Under the pieces are notes generated by a model. The model saw nothing but the letters and a program-made list of their open reading frames with translations. It had not been told where the DNA came from and made no database searches. From Chrysaora quinquecirrha (lineage: Eukaryota; Cnidaria; Scyphozoa; Semaeostomeae; Pelagiidae), in the NCBI GenBank assembly GCA_014526335.1, contig JACTAT010000037.1, positions 14,110,105-14,174,104 of the forward strand: a stretch of 64,000 nucleotides of DNA. The letters are read 5' to 3'. Below are positions 38,201 to 51,300 of this stretch, piece after piece (the first letter of the stretch is position 1; each line of letters opens with the position of its first letter). The position numbers were made by a program, and so were the translations under genes.

Positions 38201-39408
38201 AAAAGTCGACAGAGTAAGCAACAGGTTTAAAAGGCATGCTTCCCTTCTTTTGTCTCTGGTAAATGCACGGATGTTTTTAAAGCTGCTGTAAATTCCTTTT
38301 GCATACATTTGAAACGCAGAGACAGCTCTGCCATTCTCACAATAACACCCATGTTTCCACTAGCAAGGATGTCTTCAGTAAAGGGAAACAATTCTGCCAA
38401 AGTTTTCTCAGCCTAAAAACAAATATAGTAATATTTTAACTTGCAAGGAACAGCGGAAACGTTTTTGGACATATTAAAAAGCTTTCTTGACACTCCTGAA
38501 ACAGCCTTCATGATGCAGATCTTGTGACCAAAACAATGACAGCTGTTAATTTATTCAGGCTGTCAATTAATGAGCAGACTCACATGATTGCATTTAAACT
38601 AAAAGATAGTCTTCGATGAACGCTGATCCTCTGCAACCTATGTTTCCATAAAGTTTTTCATTGCTCAGGCAATCGTAACAATCAGGGAAAGAATCTATTT
38701 AAACTCTCCTGACGCTTACGACTAACGATTGCTAACAGTCGTAATGATCATGGTGTTTGAAAATACTGCTTTGCGCACCAGCAACGGCACAATCTGATTG
38801 GTTCTTTAATGGTCTGTAAAAGCCGTGTTGACCAGCATTGATAAAACCACGTGATATAGCCACGTAATTTCTTATTGATCATGTGAGAGAGATTGAGATA
38901 GGAAAATGAAATACTGACAAACTATGTTTCTTGGGTTAACATTCTCCAACAAAGTTCGAAAATATTCTATATTGTTTTTAAGAACATATGAAAAAGCATT
39001 TATTGAACGATTGCTCGGTCAATGCAGGATAATATTCAGACCCCAGCTTCCTGAATATTTTCCAGCATTGACCTCGCAATCGTTCAATAACCGCATATTA
39101 GAGGATGTTTCTATTGAATCAGGAAAGCAACGCAGACAATCACAGACAGTCACAGATCCTCTTTTGATCCCTACAGAAAACAAGGCTTAAGCAACTGAGA
39201 GTAATAAAACATACTCACCATATTTGCATTTGGTATGGTTGCAAGCATATGTTGTAGAATATAGTTGGCAAGGGGATGCAGGCAGAGAGCAAGGAGATTC
39301 TTACTGAAGCACTTTGTGAAAAGATCTTCATACAGTTCAGCTGACATGACGTAAAATAGCTTTTCGATTATATGGCTGCCAACTTCATCCGCAAACAATA
39401 TTGGAACA
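32262..39408 (-). CDS. NOP9: NOP9, Pumilio-like ribosome biogenesis factor (N-terminus missing)
   Basis: Nucleolar PUF-type RNA-binding protein needed for 18S rRNA maturation; in yeast it binds pre-rRNA near the Nob1 cleavage site. Minus-strand exons, all phase 0 at their 3' ends: 39219-39408, 38114-38412, 36428-36658, 33008-33442 and 32262-32363. PUF-like repeats are visible: FADEVGSHIIEKLF, HPLANYILQHML, ASGNMGVIVRMAE, ANHEYGSFVLEAFF, ATSKFGSHVIDKVW, GNMYGRIVLRNCG. The last exons are Lys-rich and end KPKKKKK, as expected for a nucleolar protein. About 418 codons are seen; vertebrate NOP9 is near 636, so roughly 200 N-terminal residues lie in the gap at 39884-40383 or beyond it. Exon 38114-38412 needs one extra base in the AAAA run at 38229-38232 to stay in frame (GKHAF to LNLLLTLSTFEIFF). 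Intron 33443-36427 is almost all minisatellite. Confidence 0.92.
33590..36100. repeat. 32-bp minisatellite in a NOP9 intron
   Basis: Unit about 32 bp, core gtttgcaacatcagtggtag then aggatgtggaac. Copies are homogeneous from 33700 to 34830, with 31-bp variants lacking one G, and decay towards 36100 (gcaacaccagtggcagaggt and similar). Not CRISPR: the units are contiguous, without spacers. Confidence 0.95.
33781..33953. mobile_element. Short insertion inside the 32-bp minisatellite
   Basis: About 170 bp of unrelated sequence interrupts a unit between gtggaac and gtttgcaac. Its ends are loosely inverted (gtgttaagattta versus the complement of aattttaaca), and gaac occurs on both sides. Probably a small transposon; family unknown. 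Confidence 0.5.
37455..37595. mobile_element. Foldback with AAGGAATTCTGGGAATA arms
   Basis: The left arm has gggaattctgggaataattt then ccttag; the right arm is its complement (ctaaggaaac, tattcccagaattcc), with outer cataagg/ccttaatg also pairing. The loop is about 35 bp. The target duplication is not clear. Confidence 0.6.
37651..38068. mobile_element. MITE with CAACCTCGTCCCCAGG ends and 9-bp TSD
   Basis: Terminal inverted repeats CAACCTCGTCCCCAGG and the exact complement. It is flanked by a perfect 9-bp direct repeat CAAATTCAT (37642-37650 and 38069-38077). 418 bp, no transposase. The duplication length suggests the Mutator group. It lies 45 bp past the donor of NOP9 exon 38114-38412. Confidence 0.8.
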
Positions 39409-39883
39409 CTAAAATATAAGTTTTATAGCTAGCAGCTAATATCGATGAACGAATCAATCAGTTGTTGAACAATCAATAATAAAATCAATAAATCATCAAA
39501 TGGGTCAATGTTCAAATCATTACATGTTTTTTTATAAGAAACCGGTTTATAAGAAGCCTAGAACTAGACGCCCAAAAAGTTAAGAAACTTTTAGAACAAG
39601 GAGGAAGAAGTTAAGAAACTGTAGAAATTTTTTGCGTCCGTTTTCCAACATACTGATTCACCATAGTGGAATCGGTGTACGTTACACCACATATATGTGG
39701 TGTACAGAAATTAGAAATTGGTGTACACTGGTGTAAAATTATTATAAATTTGATTAGAATGGTGTAAAAAAAACTATTCGCTTATTTGCTGGTGTTTGGT
39801 GTACCTACGTAAAAATGGATTCAAGACAGAACTTATTCTAAAAAGGTTCCTGAAAACTCAGTCCTAAGTTCAAGAAGAATATT
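39409..39883. other. Sequence before the gap, transposon fragments
   Basis: ttttttataagaaaccggt and gttaagaaactttta near 39527-39630 match the ends of the 55799-56172 element. 39660-39800 has several ggtgtac repeats. No NOP9 exon recognised. Confidence 0.5.
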
Positions 39884-40383
39884 NNNNNNNNNNNNNNNNN
39901 NNNNNNNNNNNNNNNNNNNNNNNNNNNNNNNNNNNNNNNNNNNNNNNNNNNNNNNNNNNNNNNNNNNNNNNNNNNNNNNNNNNNNNNNNNNNNNNNNNNN
40001 NNNNNNNNNNNNNNNNNNNNNNNNNNNNNNNNNNNNNNNNNNNNNNNNNNNNNNNNNNNNNNNNNNNNNNNNNNNNNNNNNNNNNNNNNNNNNNNNNNNN
40101 NNNNNNNNNNNNNNNNNNNNNNNNNNNNNNNNNNNNNNNNNNNNNNNNNNNNNNNNNNNNNNNNNNNNNNNNNNNNNNNNNNNNNNNNNNNNNNNNNNNN
40201 NNNNNNNNNNNNNNNNNNNNNNNNNNNNNNNNNNNNNNNNNNNNNNNNNNNNNNNNNNNNNNNNNNNNNNNNNNNNNNNNNNNNNNNNNNNNNNNNNNNN
40301 NNNNNNNNNNNNNNNNNNNNNNNNNNNNNNNNNNNNNNNNNNNNNNNNNNNNNNNNNNNNNNNNNNNNNNNNNNNNNNNNNNN
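39884..40383. other. Assembly gap (500 N)
   Basis: Exactly 500 N, probably a placeholder of unknown true size. Upstream NOP9 exons may be lost in it. Confidence 1.
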
Positions 40384-40494
40384 CCTTTCTCCTTGGCGCC
40401 GAGCGTAAAAGCTTTTTTAACAGTTTTTTTTAGGCTTTTAATGGCTCACCTTGCCTTTGACTTAACATTCTTCGTGTTTTCTGTAAATTCATGA

Positions 40495-40537
<43 letters not shown>

Positions 40538-40895
40538 ATGATGATGGTGATGATAGTGATGATGATGATGATGATGATGACGATAGTGACGAAAGTGATG
40601 ATTATGATGATAATGATAATGATGTTGATGATCATAATGATGATTATGATGACGATGATGAAGTGATCATGATGATGATGACGATGATGATGATGATGAT
40701 GATAATGATGATTATGATGATGGTGATGATAGTGATGATGATGATGATGATGACGATAGTGACGAAAGTGATGATTATGATGATAATGATAATGATGTTG
40801 ATGATCATAATGATGATTATGATGACGATGATGAAGTGATCATGATGATGATGACGATGATGATGATGATGTTGATGATGATGCTGATGCTGATT
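40495..40895. repeat. GATGAT microsatellite with internal duplication
   Basis: Trinucleotide array; a segment of about 180 bp (with gacgaaagtgatgattatga and gatgaagtgatcatgatg) is present twice in tandem. Next to the gap, so the length may be mis-assembled. Confidence 0.9.
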
Positions 40896-42852
40896 TCGAA
40901 TCCCACGAATATAAGGACCATTAAAAGCAGCTAAGAATTAAAAATCTATATATAGATGAGATGAAATTGATAATCTATCATATTATGTCCACTCAGCAAG
41001 ATTATTCTCAAATATGATTGGCTCATTTTTGACATGCGTCAAATCTAAGTAGGTTGATCCCGCTCTTCAGCTCGGCAATTCTTGACCATACGCTGACATT
41101 TTAAGCACCAAAATCTAACCAAATGAAGAATTTAAAAAAGAAAATGCGATTTGAGACACAGCGCATTGATAATGCCGACAATTTGAACCCTCCTTAACTT
41201 TCAAGTTGTGTTTGTTTTTCATGCTGTTTCATCTGTATGGAAGGGTGAGTGATGAGAAGACTTCGGAGAGAAAGGCTATACGACTCCGTCTGGCGACTGA
41301 TACTATAACAACACGTAGATATTACTGTAATTTTACCAACTTCGCTCCAAATATCAGCAATTGAGTTATCAACCGATTCAAGTAAAGGGAGATTGAGATT
41401 AAGAAGGGTTTGAGTTAACGATGGCTTCTGGTCTGGTGAGTTCGGTATAAGGTGGGGTTCGAGTCTGCTGAGTTTGAGATTAATAGGGGTTCGAGTCTAG
41501 TTAGTAATAGGTAAAGAGGAGTTCGAGTTAAGTAACTTATGGTTAATAAGGGTCCGAGTTAACCGAGTTGTTGGAGATAGCGACGTTGAGAATGATACTT
41601 CATTTCGGACTTTTACCCCTTTTCATTTTCGTCGTACGTTTTCGACAAAATTACCGAACTACAACAAAATACATATGTCTACAAAAGCTCGCATTCTTGC
41701 ATTCATTCCGTACAGCACGGTGCCTACAAATATCCTGAACTTTTTGACTCATTAACAAATTTCAACAGCTTTCTGGCATTTTGATGACGATGATCGTGTG
41801 TCACGCCTCTGGTTGATTTTCCTGCATTTCTTCACCCCTTCACTGGTCTGTGACGTATTGGATTTTGCAATAAGCGTCTTAAAGACAAATCCATCCTTTA
41901 TCGTCTGCAGGAGGCAAACATTCTTTGAAAAAACTCATTCTTAAGCAGTTAAGTTGACCAAGTGATTGAAAAAGCTCAGCGAGAGAGCTACATTCTTATG
42001 CTTTCTTATCTCATCTCTGTCAGCTTGGTGTCAAGTTTTCTTAACGTGTTTAGTGTGCTTTGCTCAAGTTGACAGTTTTGGTTTCTCAACTTTTAAAGGT
42101 AAATTTTGATTCACTATCAATAAAATTGCTTTTATTAACGACACGAGGACTTTAAGAGGAACCTTAGCTAATGAATTGATAAGACTGGGTACCGTTTTGT
42201 CAGGAAAATGTCTGAAACTTGCAGCTTTTATTAGAAAAAATGTGTCTGTTTGTTTTTCCAGTAACCGAGTGAATTTTAAGCAGTGATCAAAATCAGAAAT
42301 AGCTATACAGCCTATTTAATGAAGAATCAAAGTCAGAGTTTTTGAGATTCATTGTTGATTTTAATCTTAATGCAGTATTCCTTCACTTCTCTGCTCTTAC
42401 TGGAATCCGGCTGGAATTTCTTGCTCGAGTCTCTTTGTGGAATTTCTTGCTGGAATCTCTTTCTCAAATCTGCAATCTCTGACTGGAATCTTCGTGCGCC
42501 GAGATCAGCTCCACGTAATTTCGTGGAGAACAAAAGGCTCTATTGTTCTTCCTTTGTTTAAACCACGCGCTTCTCCGCGCATCCCGCAGAAAATCAATCT
42601 CAATATTTTATTTCTTTTTCCCCCAATGTCAAACGGTGTCTGAAGATAGGCTTTCAGACAATCGTTAGTATACCTAACTATATTCATAACCCTGCCTGTA
42701 AGCAGTTACTTTAACTTCATCAAGACGATGGGTAACCTATTCGTATCCTATGCGAACAAGATTTGTAAACGTTTTGCATGAGTTTACAGCAGTTTCTCTT
42801 GATTGATAGAAATATGCTTTGCCCATGAACGATAGAGTTAGACTTGAGTTTC

Positions 42853-43200
42853 TCAGTTGTGTGAGTAGATTTTTGCAGATTTGTTGCAGATTTCTCCAAG
42901 CTTTACCCCAAAAGCAATTTTGGCATTCTCTGGCGTGAAGGCAAGGGTTCGAGTTCTGTATGGTTCATGAAAAGATTCAGATTTTGCTCTTTGTACTCTG
43001 CCGGCACTTGGACAAACATAAAGAATATCTCCACATTCTAGATCAACGCATGCTTGTTTATTCACCTGATGCCCTTGATAGCGATATCGATCAATGTTGT
43101 CTCGGTATTGTTTTATTGTGTAATTGATCCTGTGGGTATATGTCTCTTGTTGTAGTTCTTTAGTTAGTTCTTGGTGATCAGAATAGTTTTGCGTCCTCAT
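42853..43200 (-). pseudogene. Possible LTR-retrotransposon integrase C-terminal fragment
   Basis: A 115-codon frame with NYSDHQELTKEL, CVDLECGDILYVCPS and SFHEPYRTRTLAFTPENAKI. The pattern of a basic, aromatic-rich helix, then xxGDxxYV, then PYR followed by hydrophobic strands recalls the region after the core of Gypsy/BEL integrases. No integrase core, RT or LTR was found beside it. It could instead be an unrecognised exon. Confidence 0.35.
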
Positions 43201-45257
43201 ACTCTCTAGTCTCGATGCTATGGGTTCATTGACTTGAGCAGGGCAGTTGAACTTATGCCAAAATCTAATAAGCGGGGTGTTGAAAAATATAGGTCAATAG
43301 GCAAAACTGGAGTACCGAGAAACTGGTTTTTTTGGGTAAGGGGGTAATCCTTGAATGCCTATATGGAAGAATAAAGGTTGATTAGTGAGTAAGAGACTAA
43401 TGGTAGCAATTTTTGGGAATATATTAACAATAAATGACAACAAAGACCAAATGTGAGCTCTGCATTTCTTTCGGTAAACTGTTTTCGATTTTTTTTTGGT
43501 AAACATTCAACGTTCGTTCAACGTGCAAATTTTTATGGCTAAAAGACAGCTGACATAGTCCTCGCTGAATTACGATGAATGAAACTACTTTAACCTATAA
43601 TCATCTGCATCATACGAGCTTCGTATTTTTTCCTTTAACTATTTTGTCTTTTGCTCTTTCGTTATCTTCTTATCAACAATTTCTTCTTACAAACACGTTT
43701 CTAGAAACACCGATGCAATGATTTTCGCAATTATTTTCAAATCAACTATGTTGATTAATCAGTTTGCTTTTATCACCATAGATTCTCGCATCAAATCCAT
43801 TAGACTGATTAGGTGTTTTGAAATAGTTGTCGACATTTTTGGCAAATGTTGTCTTACTGCACCTGTTACATTAACAACAACAACGGCTGTGTGTTCAACC
43901 TGTATCTTGTTTATTATCAAACAAATGTGGCTGATTATGTTTCAACGATATCGTAATTATCATAGTTACTATGTGTGTTAGTTGATGTATGGTAATCAGT
44001 TGTATTAGGCCAATGCTTCATGGTTGTTATACAAATAGTTCAGTCTTATCTGGTGGTTGATGGCTCTTTTCCTACTGGTTTCTCGCATGCCATCTTATCT
44101 GTCATGGAAACGAGGCTTGTTTATTCGGAAGGAGACTGAGTGTACTTCTTGACTTGATCGATCTTTTTCTTTACCCTGTAGAAGCCTTGTTTTTGTTTAT
44201 CAAGGCGAAATATTAGAATACTCTTATCGTAAAAATAGTTGTCTTTCTGTTTTGTGTCGCAGTGACTTTGCCTTACTTCTTATAAATCATTACTTGTTAG
44301 GGTGGGGGTGATAAAAGGTCTATACCTGGCCTAAGCCAGAATATGACGTAATTTGGTGTATCGGGGACTTGACTATCTTTGGCAACAGCGGCCTCTAAAA
44401 AGAAGGCAACCTTTCCCACGGAAGCTTGTTGACCTGGTTGACTAAAGATATAACTTAACAAATAGATTTTTAGCCTATCGTTGTTTTTTTTTATTTTTTA
44501 TTTTCTACATAGTAATATTGTTTCATTTATATATTTTTCGATTTTGTAATCAAAAGGCAGCAAAGGATCACGTTGAGAGCATGCAAGAGACTTGCTCTTT
44601 TTGCTCAAAACATATGAAAATGACTCATTCAAAGCATAGCAGCTCATGCGCTAGCAATACCAGTTTGTCGCATTCCTTTGCTTGTTTTGATCTTTTTAAT
44701 TATTCACTTTGTACATTGAGTGGATAGGATTGCCGCAGAGAAGTAAAAAAGCGGTTTCATTCAGAATCTGAAAACCTCTCGTGTACCTGTTTCAGCTGAA
44801 TAATGAGTTTACGGCCGGTGCTTGCACAGCCATTTCAAACTATAATAAAACATCAACTCACGTGCAAATTCCATCTTGCTGTGAACATTCTGCTGTATTC
44901 TATGAAAACATCATCGGTCATTCTCATTTGTTTTCCTTCCCTTGTATTTTCAATTTCAATTTTCAATTTGCTCAGATCCTGTATCCTGTGCCACTTCAAT
45001 TTCTCGAAAGAGCCTCTCTTTACAATTACCGTTCTAATTAATACTCGAAATACGCAGTCAGTTTTATAAGCATATCGAAGCTTAAAACTGCTTAAAATTC
45101 AGAATAAATTAGCCAATAGCAACAATCAAACAACGAGAAAAATATTTTGAGTGCGTTGGGCTTGATCCTATACCCTGGGTACTCTCAACCTCTTTAATAA
45201 GACAAATAGGACCTCTACGTGAATGCAACGCTGTCCTTATCTGTTGCAAGCTAGGCT

Positions 45258-45420
45258 AACACAACAACAACAACAACAACAGCAACAACAAATTTGTCCA
45301 CAAGTGGCATACCACAGTAGATGGGATTCGAACCTGGACTGCATGATCAGAGAGCCAACGACCTTTCCACTGAGCTATAGAGCTCAATGAAATCGCCGAG
45401 TAACTCTCTGAGTCATACAG
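45258..45420 (-). mobile_element. tRNA-derived SINE with (TTG)n tail
   Basis: On the minus strand: A box tagctcagtgg (45377-45367), B box ggttcgaatccc (45334-45323), a short body (tatgccacttgtggac) and a (TTG)n tail (45291-45258). Block order is shared with 361-468. The acceptor stem is poor, so I prefer SINE to tRNA gene. Confidence 0.7.
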
Positions 45421-46268
45421 CCCAACGCTCTCCTCCGTTTGACTTTTTGTGTTTCGGCTATGTTAAGCCCTCTTCAGCACCATACATGTTTGCAGATATT
45501 TTTCGTGAATGGCGATAAATATCAACAAGAACAACATATATTCTTGGGAATGAACTTGGGGAAACTCTATTTCGAACTCTAATGTAGCTGTAGCTATAAC
45601 ATTTTCTTTGTATAAAAGAAAACTTTTGGAAAGGACCGCAGTTAATAACCTTGAGAAAAGAGCATATGTCGGACGTCTAGATTCTAATATGGTTTATTTC
45701 AGTTTTGCCGTAAATAAACATTTCCATGGCAACAACGTTAATAGTTCTTAGATGAAGACAAATATAGGAAGGCAATCGTAACTGTTTCTCAAATGTTCCA
45801 AAAGTTTTTCAGTGCCAATTGTTTCAGAATACAAGCATCGCATAAAATAAAAGCTTCCTGAAAACAAAACCATTTCTATTTCTTACAAAGACTTCAAAGG
45901 GTTTCTACGTTCCGGCAGAACCAGCACAACAACAAAGCATGACATGGCCTGTTTACTTGTACTAATTTTAAATATATTTCTTAGTTTCGGCATTTTATTA
46001 AATAATCTCTTTATGCTGGTAGAACTCTAACTTGTTTTACGCTTTTAATTTGATCAAAAAGAACGGTTTACAAATTAGATAATGAGTTGAGGAATAACGG
46101 CTGATGGTAGCCATGCTGTTTTAAAGCACCTTCAAGCATCATCCTTTTTGTAAGGAACTTGTGATACTGAGTTGATAGCAGGATTTCTTAAGTTTTCACT
46201 GTACAAGTAAAATTTGTTGAATTTCATGAAGATGACTTGGTACAATGTAGCTACCTACACTTTTTTTA

Positions 46269-46606
46269 ATAAGCAACTTGACTTTTGTCCAGCCCTCAAA
46301 GTTGCTTAAAATTTTAGACATTTCAGCCCTCAAAGTTGCTTAAAAGTTGCTTAAGCTTTTTTATCTAACAACCACCCCTGACTTTGCGGATCAAAATCGT
46401 CAACTGCTAGGCCTATAACACGACTTTTGGGAGACAGTAAGTGGAGGAAAAACGTTAGCTAGAGAACTTCGACATGCAAAACAAACGATTTCCTAACAAT
46501 AAGAAAGAGTATAAGCTTGGTTGTTTGACTTCTTAGTTGCTTACAGAATTCAATTGAGCCGTCAAGTTGCTTAATGTTAAGGTCAGATCAGCCCTAGTTG
46601 CTTATT
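46269..46606. mobile_element. Eroded inverted-repeat element (AATAAGCAACT ends)
   Basis: The left end aataagcaacttgac and the complement of the right end (caataagcaactagggctg) match; gttgcttaa and ttgcttaaaa recur inside. No clear TSD. Confidence 0.4.
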
Positions 46607-48139
46607 GAGCGGTTGCTCGTTAATAAAAAATGTACTCTGGTGCATGTCCACTCTAATATAACAAGGACCACGGATTTCTCCGAGACGAGACAAAGGACCT
46701 TTAAAGGACTCTGAAATACTATTTCTGTTGTCACATCTTCTGGCGAGTTTGTGACCGCAATTATTAAAAATAAGTCCAGAGTTTATTGGTGTAAAAAACG
46801 TTTTAATGTTTCTAACTTTGGGGTCATTTTTTTGCGAAGAGAGCCTTGTATAGCCAAAACTCGAAAAATATGGTAGATTCATTTTCGTAGCAAGGTAGTA
46901 CTTGAAGTCTTTCAAATTGTGAATTTATCATTCTATAGTTAAAAGGGAAGGATGTAAAATCGAGATTTATTTCAATGAATCTTTGGTCTTCAGTGACATT
47001 ACCCTAAGCCCCTTATGCTGTACTAATTATTTTTGAAAATCAGTAAACCTATATATTATTTTTAAGAGTAGCATAATTTTGATTTTCTACTATCAACATT
47101 GTCTTCGAAGCTCCAAAGATTGTGGAAATGAGTCTCAACGACTTTAAGACTTTAAGTATTGTCTGAATTGCACGCTTTTTATAGGAGACATCTTTGTAAG
47201 GAACTTGAGGTTAAAAATTCCCAAAAATTGAGAAATTTTAAAGAACTATCGAGCCTCGGATGAGAAACCAAGAATAACTTTTTTCAAGAAAGAGCAGGTT
47301 TTTACTGCTAGATACTAACCGAACAACAACATATTTCCCATCGTACTGCCCCGAAAGACTCCATTTATGAGCATGTACAGTATATATGAAGTTTGAAAAA
47401 GAAGCAAGTTCAAATGAATTCGCTATAACAATTAGTATTCCACCCTCTCTCACGACAAGGAGCAGAAGGAACCTTCAGCCTAATTCAGCCTCCATTCAGA
47501 CAGACCAAAGGTTACTTGTAAAAAAATACGTGTTAGGGAATTCAGGGAAAAATTTTCTATCTTCACAGAGGTTTTCTTAGATCTCTCTTTTGTTCGACAA
47601 AACCAACAGATCTCTTGACCTCTGCTATCTTTAAAAGCTCATTCTGGCTTTGAAAAACCAACAATGGCGGGATCCTACACAAAGGGTTATCAGTTTGTAA
47701 ATAAACTATTTTTTCAGGTACACTCGTATGCACACGTGACTGCATGGGCACGTGACAAGTAACTTATTTTAACTAGAGTAAGCAAAGCGCATGGTTGTCC
47801 CACACTTACACAAACATTTCGTGTTGTGATAACATATGCTATAACAGGAAGGCAACATACTATGCCGGTTTTACTGCTATAACGAACGGCACAATCTCTT
47901 GAATGCACATCATTGTGGTTCCACATATCCGATAGATTTGTTGTGGTCGTGGATTTTTTTGAAGCCAGATTGTTCATAGTAAGCTTTTTATAAATTTTTT
48001 ATTCTTATGTTGTATCATAGTCAGTAGACTTAATCTATCATTTCATTTACTATGGTTATAATGTAACTTGTTATTCATAAGTTGAAGTCTTTACACGTTC
48101 GATAGTTTTTATTTTTTCATTCTTTTATTTTTTACTTCA

Positions 48140-48375
48140 GTACTCTTTTTTATGAGAAACTCAGAATCCCAGGCTCTCGAATAGTAAAAAAAATTAAGAA
48201 ACTCCAGCACTGGAAAAAGGCTACCTTAAGAATTTTACCACCTTCAGTGTGCTGGATATTTTCTTTACTGTGTCGCCAGTTAAGATACAGTTTTTATGAA
48301 ACTTTTAGTACTCAAATTCTAAGATTTTTTTAGAAACTTTTAGTACTGGGCTAATTTTTTAAGTTTCTTATGTAA
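48140..48375. mobile_element. Fragment of the GTTTCTTATAA mariner-like family
   Basis: Repeats of aagaaactccagcactgg, gaaacttttagtact and aagtttcttatg match internal and terminal parts of 55799-56172 in both orientations. Confidence 0.45.
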
Positions 48376-51300
48376 ATAATCTGTGTTTTATTACGTATTA
48401 TTCTGAGAAAATAAACTATTGTAGCTATGTTTTATGACAAGTTTCTTGAAGACACTTGTATAGGGATTGCAGACTTGTGTAGCTATCCTTCTTTCCCAGG
48501 TCACTGAAAACTGCTTTGTCGCTGTAGAGTATAGATAAATGTTTCGAGTTTGTTGTAATTCATATACTGTTATGAAATGTTTTCGGGTTTCACATCGTAC
48601 TTCTCGCAGTAATCCATGCTACACATTTAGGGTAGTAAAGGCATTAATTATTCTTATTTGAGAGATGGATTGCATTGAGTGTAACCCTGAAAGGGCAGTA
48701 CTTCTTATTAATTTGATAGTTTTTGAAGGTTACGGCAGGGGGTTTGTAACAGTTGTTGAGTTCGAGGATGCTTTTGTTGTGACTGCATGTGAAAGCCCAT
48801 TTTATTCGATCCAGTCTCTTACTTTCATATATTCACGCTAGCCCTCAAATTTCCTTTGATAGTTTATAATGTTGTTCAGGTTATGGTGGTTTGCTATACG
48901 TTTTGTACGCCTTTAATGCAGGGCAGAACATATACATTGAGGAACTTCATGTATTTCAGTCTTTCGTATCAAGGTTGCTACCCTGGGCTATCCTATGGCT
49001 TCAGTTTATCGCTTAGGCCTATCTACTTATTTTTTATTACACATACAGTAGTCAGAAAGAGATATAAAAACATGATTAAAATCTAAGATGATCCAATGGG
49101 TTAATGAATTTCAAATGTTAGCTACCCCTTATCATAAAGTGCTTGTTCAGTTTTTTTCGTATCACATTTGAGGGTTTGCAGTGTTTTCTGTGTGTTCCTT
49201 GGATATTTTTATATTTAAAATTATGCGCTGTTCTTCTCGGTAAAGATCACAAGATATCACGCAAATAAAGGAAACGAGAAATAATCGAGGAGAAATTTTA
49301 CTAAATTCACAATTATATAATTCTACTGCAATCTCGCCGCCTGTTTTTTGAAAATTCGCGGATGTTGATTGCGCAAAGAGCACGTAACGGTGCTGCGATC
49401 GTAAGCTTGTGTTCCGTGATTGGATTACACGAACGCGGCTTTTTACTATTCACTTGCAGCCGGTTATCAAAACTGGTTGTTCAAAGGAAGTATAATGGGA
49501 TATTTAGAATGGGTATTTAATGATCACCATCCGACACAGGTTATGTTTAGTTTTGATAGTACATGAATTCTTTATTGGAAGCCTTGTACTATACCGAAGC
49601 TTTGTTGCTTTCCTGTTGCAATAAGCTCTTTATTTAGCTAAATTCACTTTCCCGATCCTAACTTCAATTTGATCTTTTTTCTCCTTATTCGTCGATATAA
49701 GTTTTACGTTATAGTTATGCCCTATAATTAAACCTTTTAACTTTCATAATTCCTTTAAGATTAACAAGACAAAGTCTTTGTGGCTATCGGTCGTTTTGTC
49801 ATCAATCTGTTCATTATGCGGATTGGTTTTCTGTCCTTTTATCAATTTATATTTTTATCTGATTATCAAACAATCTTATTCCAAAAAAATTCGGGTGTGT
49901 GGCGAACTACCGCATGATCCAGTTAGAATTAAATCTCAAACTTTTGTTTCAAAGGTGTTTTATTAAGGTTTTTACTAATACGATTTTGGATTTATTTTAA
50001 ATTAAAACTGGCCATCGGTAACGAATATTGACATCTATAGATAGCTATCTTGGCCATTTTGACTTTGATACGGAGATCCCTCTCGCCTAAAATCGCTTGA
50101 GTTTTTTTGGAGCAGCAGGGAGGTTTGTTGAAAAACGATATTTCTTCCGCATTTAAACATTTTGTGCCCTCGTTGAGGCCTGTCTTTGTAGATTGAGTTA
50201 GGCTGAATGAGCGTGACGATAGACATATGTTGTTAGTTGTTGTTGTTTGTTGTTGTTGTTGGTTGTTGCCATTATGATTTTCGAATCTTTTGTTTATGCA
50301 GTGTATATGTAAACAAATCAAATGAGTCATAATTTTCACTGCCTTCACCTTAATTCAATTGATTCCAAAATTTGCAAAATCCGAAAAGTTGTTGTTGGTG
50401 TTAATGGCGGCAACTTAAACTATATTATGAGCGGGCGTGGTGTGTAGGGGATCTTGGAGTGAATCTACGACCCTGTAGTGAGTCTAGTGTATATGGTCTA
50501 TGAATCCGTGGATCGGACACCATTTTCCAGACGCAATGAATGGTCCTCTGTTCAGTTAACACAAAATACACTAACTCATCCCAGGCCTCTAATTTATTGA
50601 ATGCTTGCCCTAAGCAATACATTTTCATTCGAGCAAGCTTCCCAGATGAACAGTATTCCCGTCGCCCTTTCATAAGCTTGGGTCATATTAATTGTTAGAA
50701 GGCGTCTGTACAATGTGGTCATTCACCAATTTATACACTCTTGCCTACTTAACCAAGTAATTTAATGCCTGCAAACCGTTAATCAGTGATCGTAGCGCCT
50801 GTTGCATCTTAACGACTGCTATTTTTTCTGTTCAATTGTCTTTATATACGGCTTGTTATAGTTTTGTCGCTAAATACCCTAGAAACTGCTAATTACGAAC
50901 CGTTAACTGACGATTAAGTATCTGTCACGTTCAATAAGTAGCTGGCTAAATTTCTGAGACTGCAGTTAAATCAGGCACGCCAGGCAGGCAGACTCGATGC
51001 CACCGAAGCTAATACCGTGAAATAATATATACTGGCATTAATATTTAGCATTTAATGCTAATAGTGCAGCCGGCATTCGTTGAAAGTTAGCTACCAAGAA
51101 GGTCCTCTACATTTTTGCCTCTGAATTTGGGCTACAAAATATTGATGTTTATTGTCTTAAACGTGCCTAAAAAAATTTCCCTCTAAGATATTTGTCATTG
51201 AAGTCTGTAGGTTTTGCTCCTTTGGACACGTGAGTCCGACAGACCAATTTTCCAGGTATACCGTCTAAGGCATACCGTATGCCATCTAAGCATCAGGCCA

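Noticed and set aside
45323..45377. Functional tRNA gene on the minus strand
   Set aside because: A and B boxes are present but the acceptor and anticodon stems do not fold well, and a (TTG)n tail follows; SINE preferred.
50425..50673. 82-codon minus-strand frame
   Set aside because: No recognised motif, no splice context, no second line of evidence.
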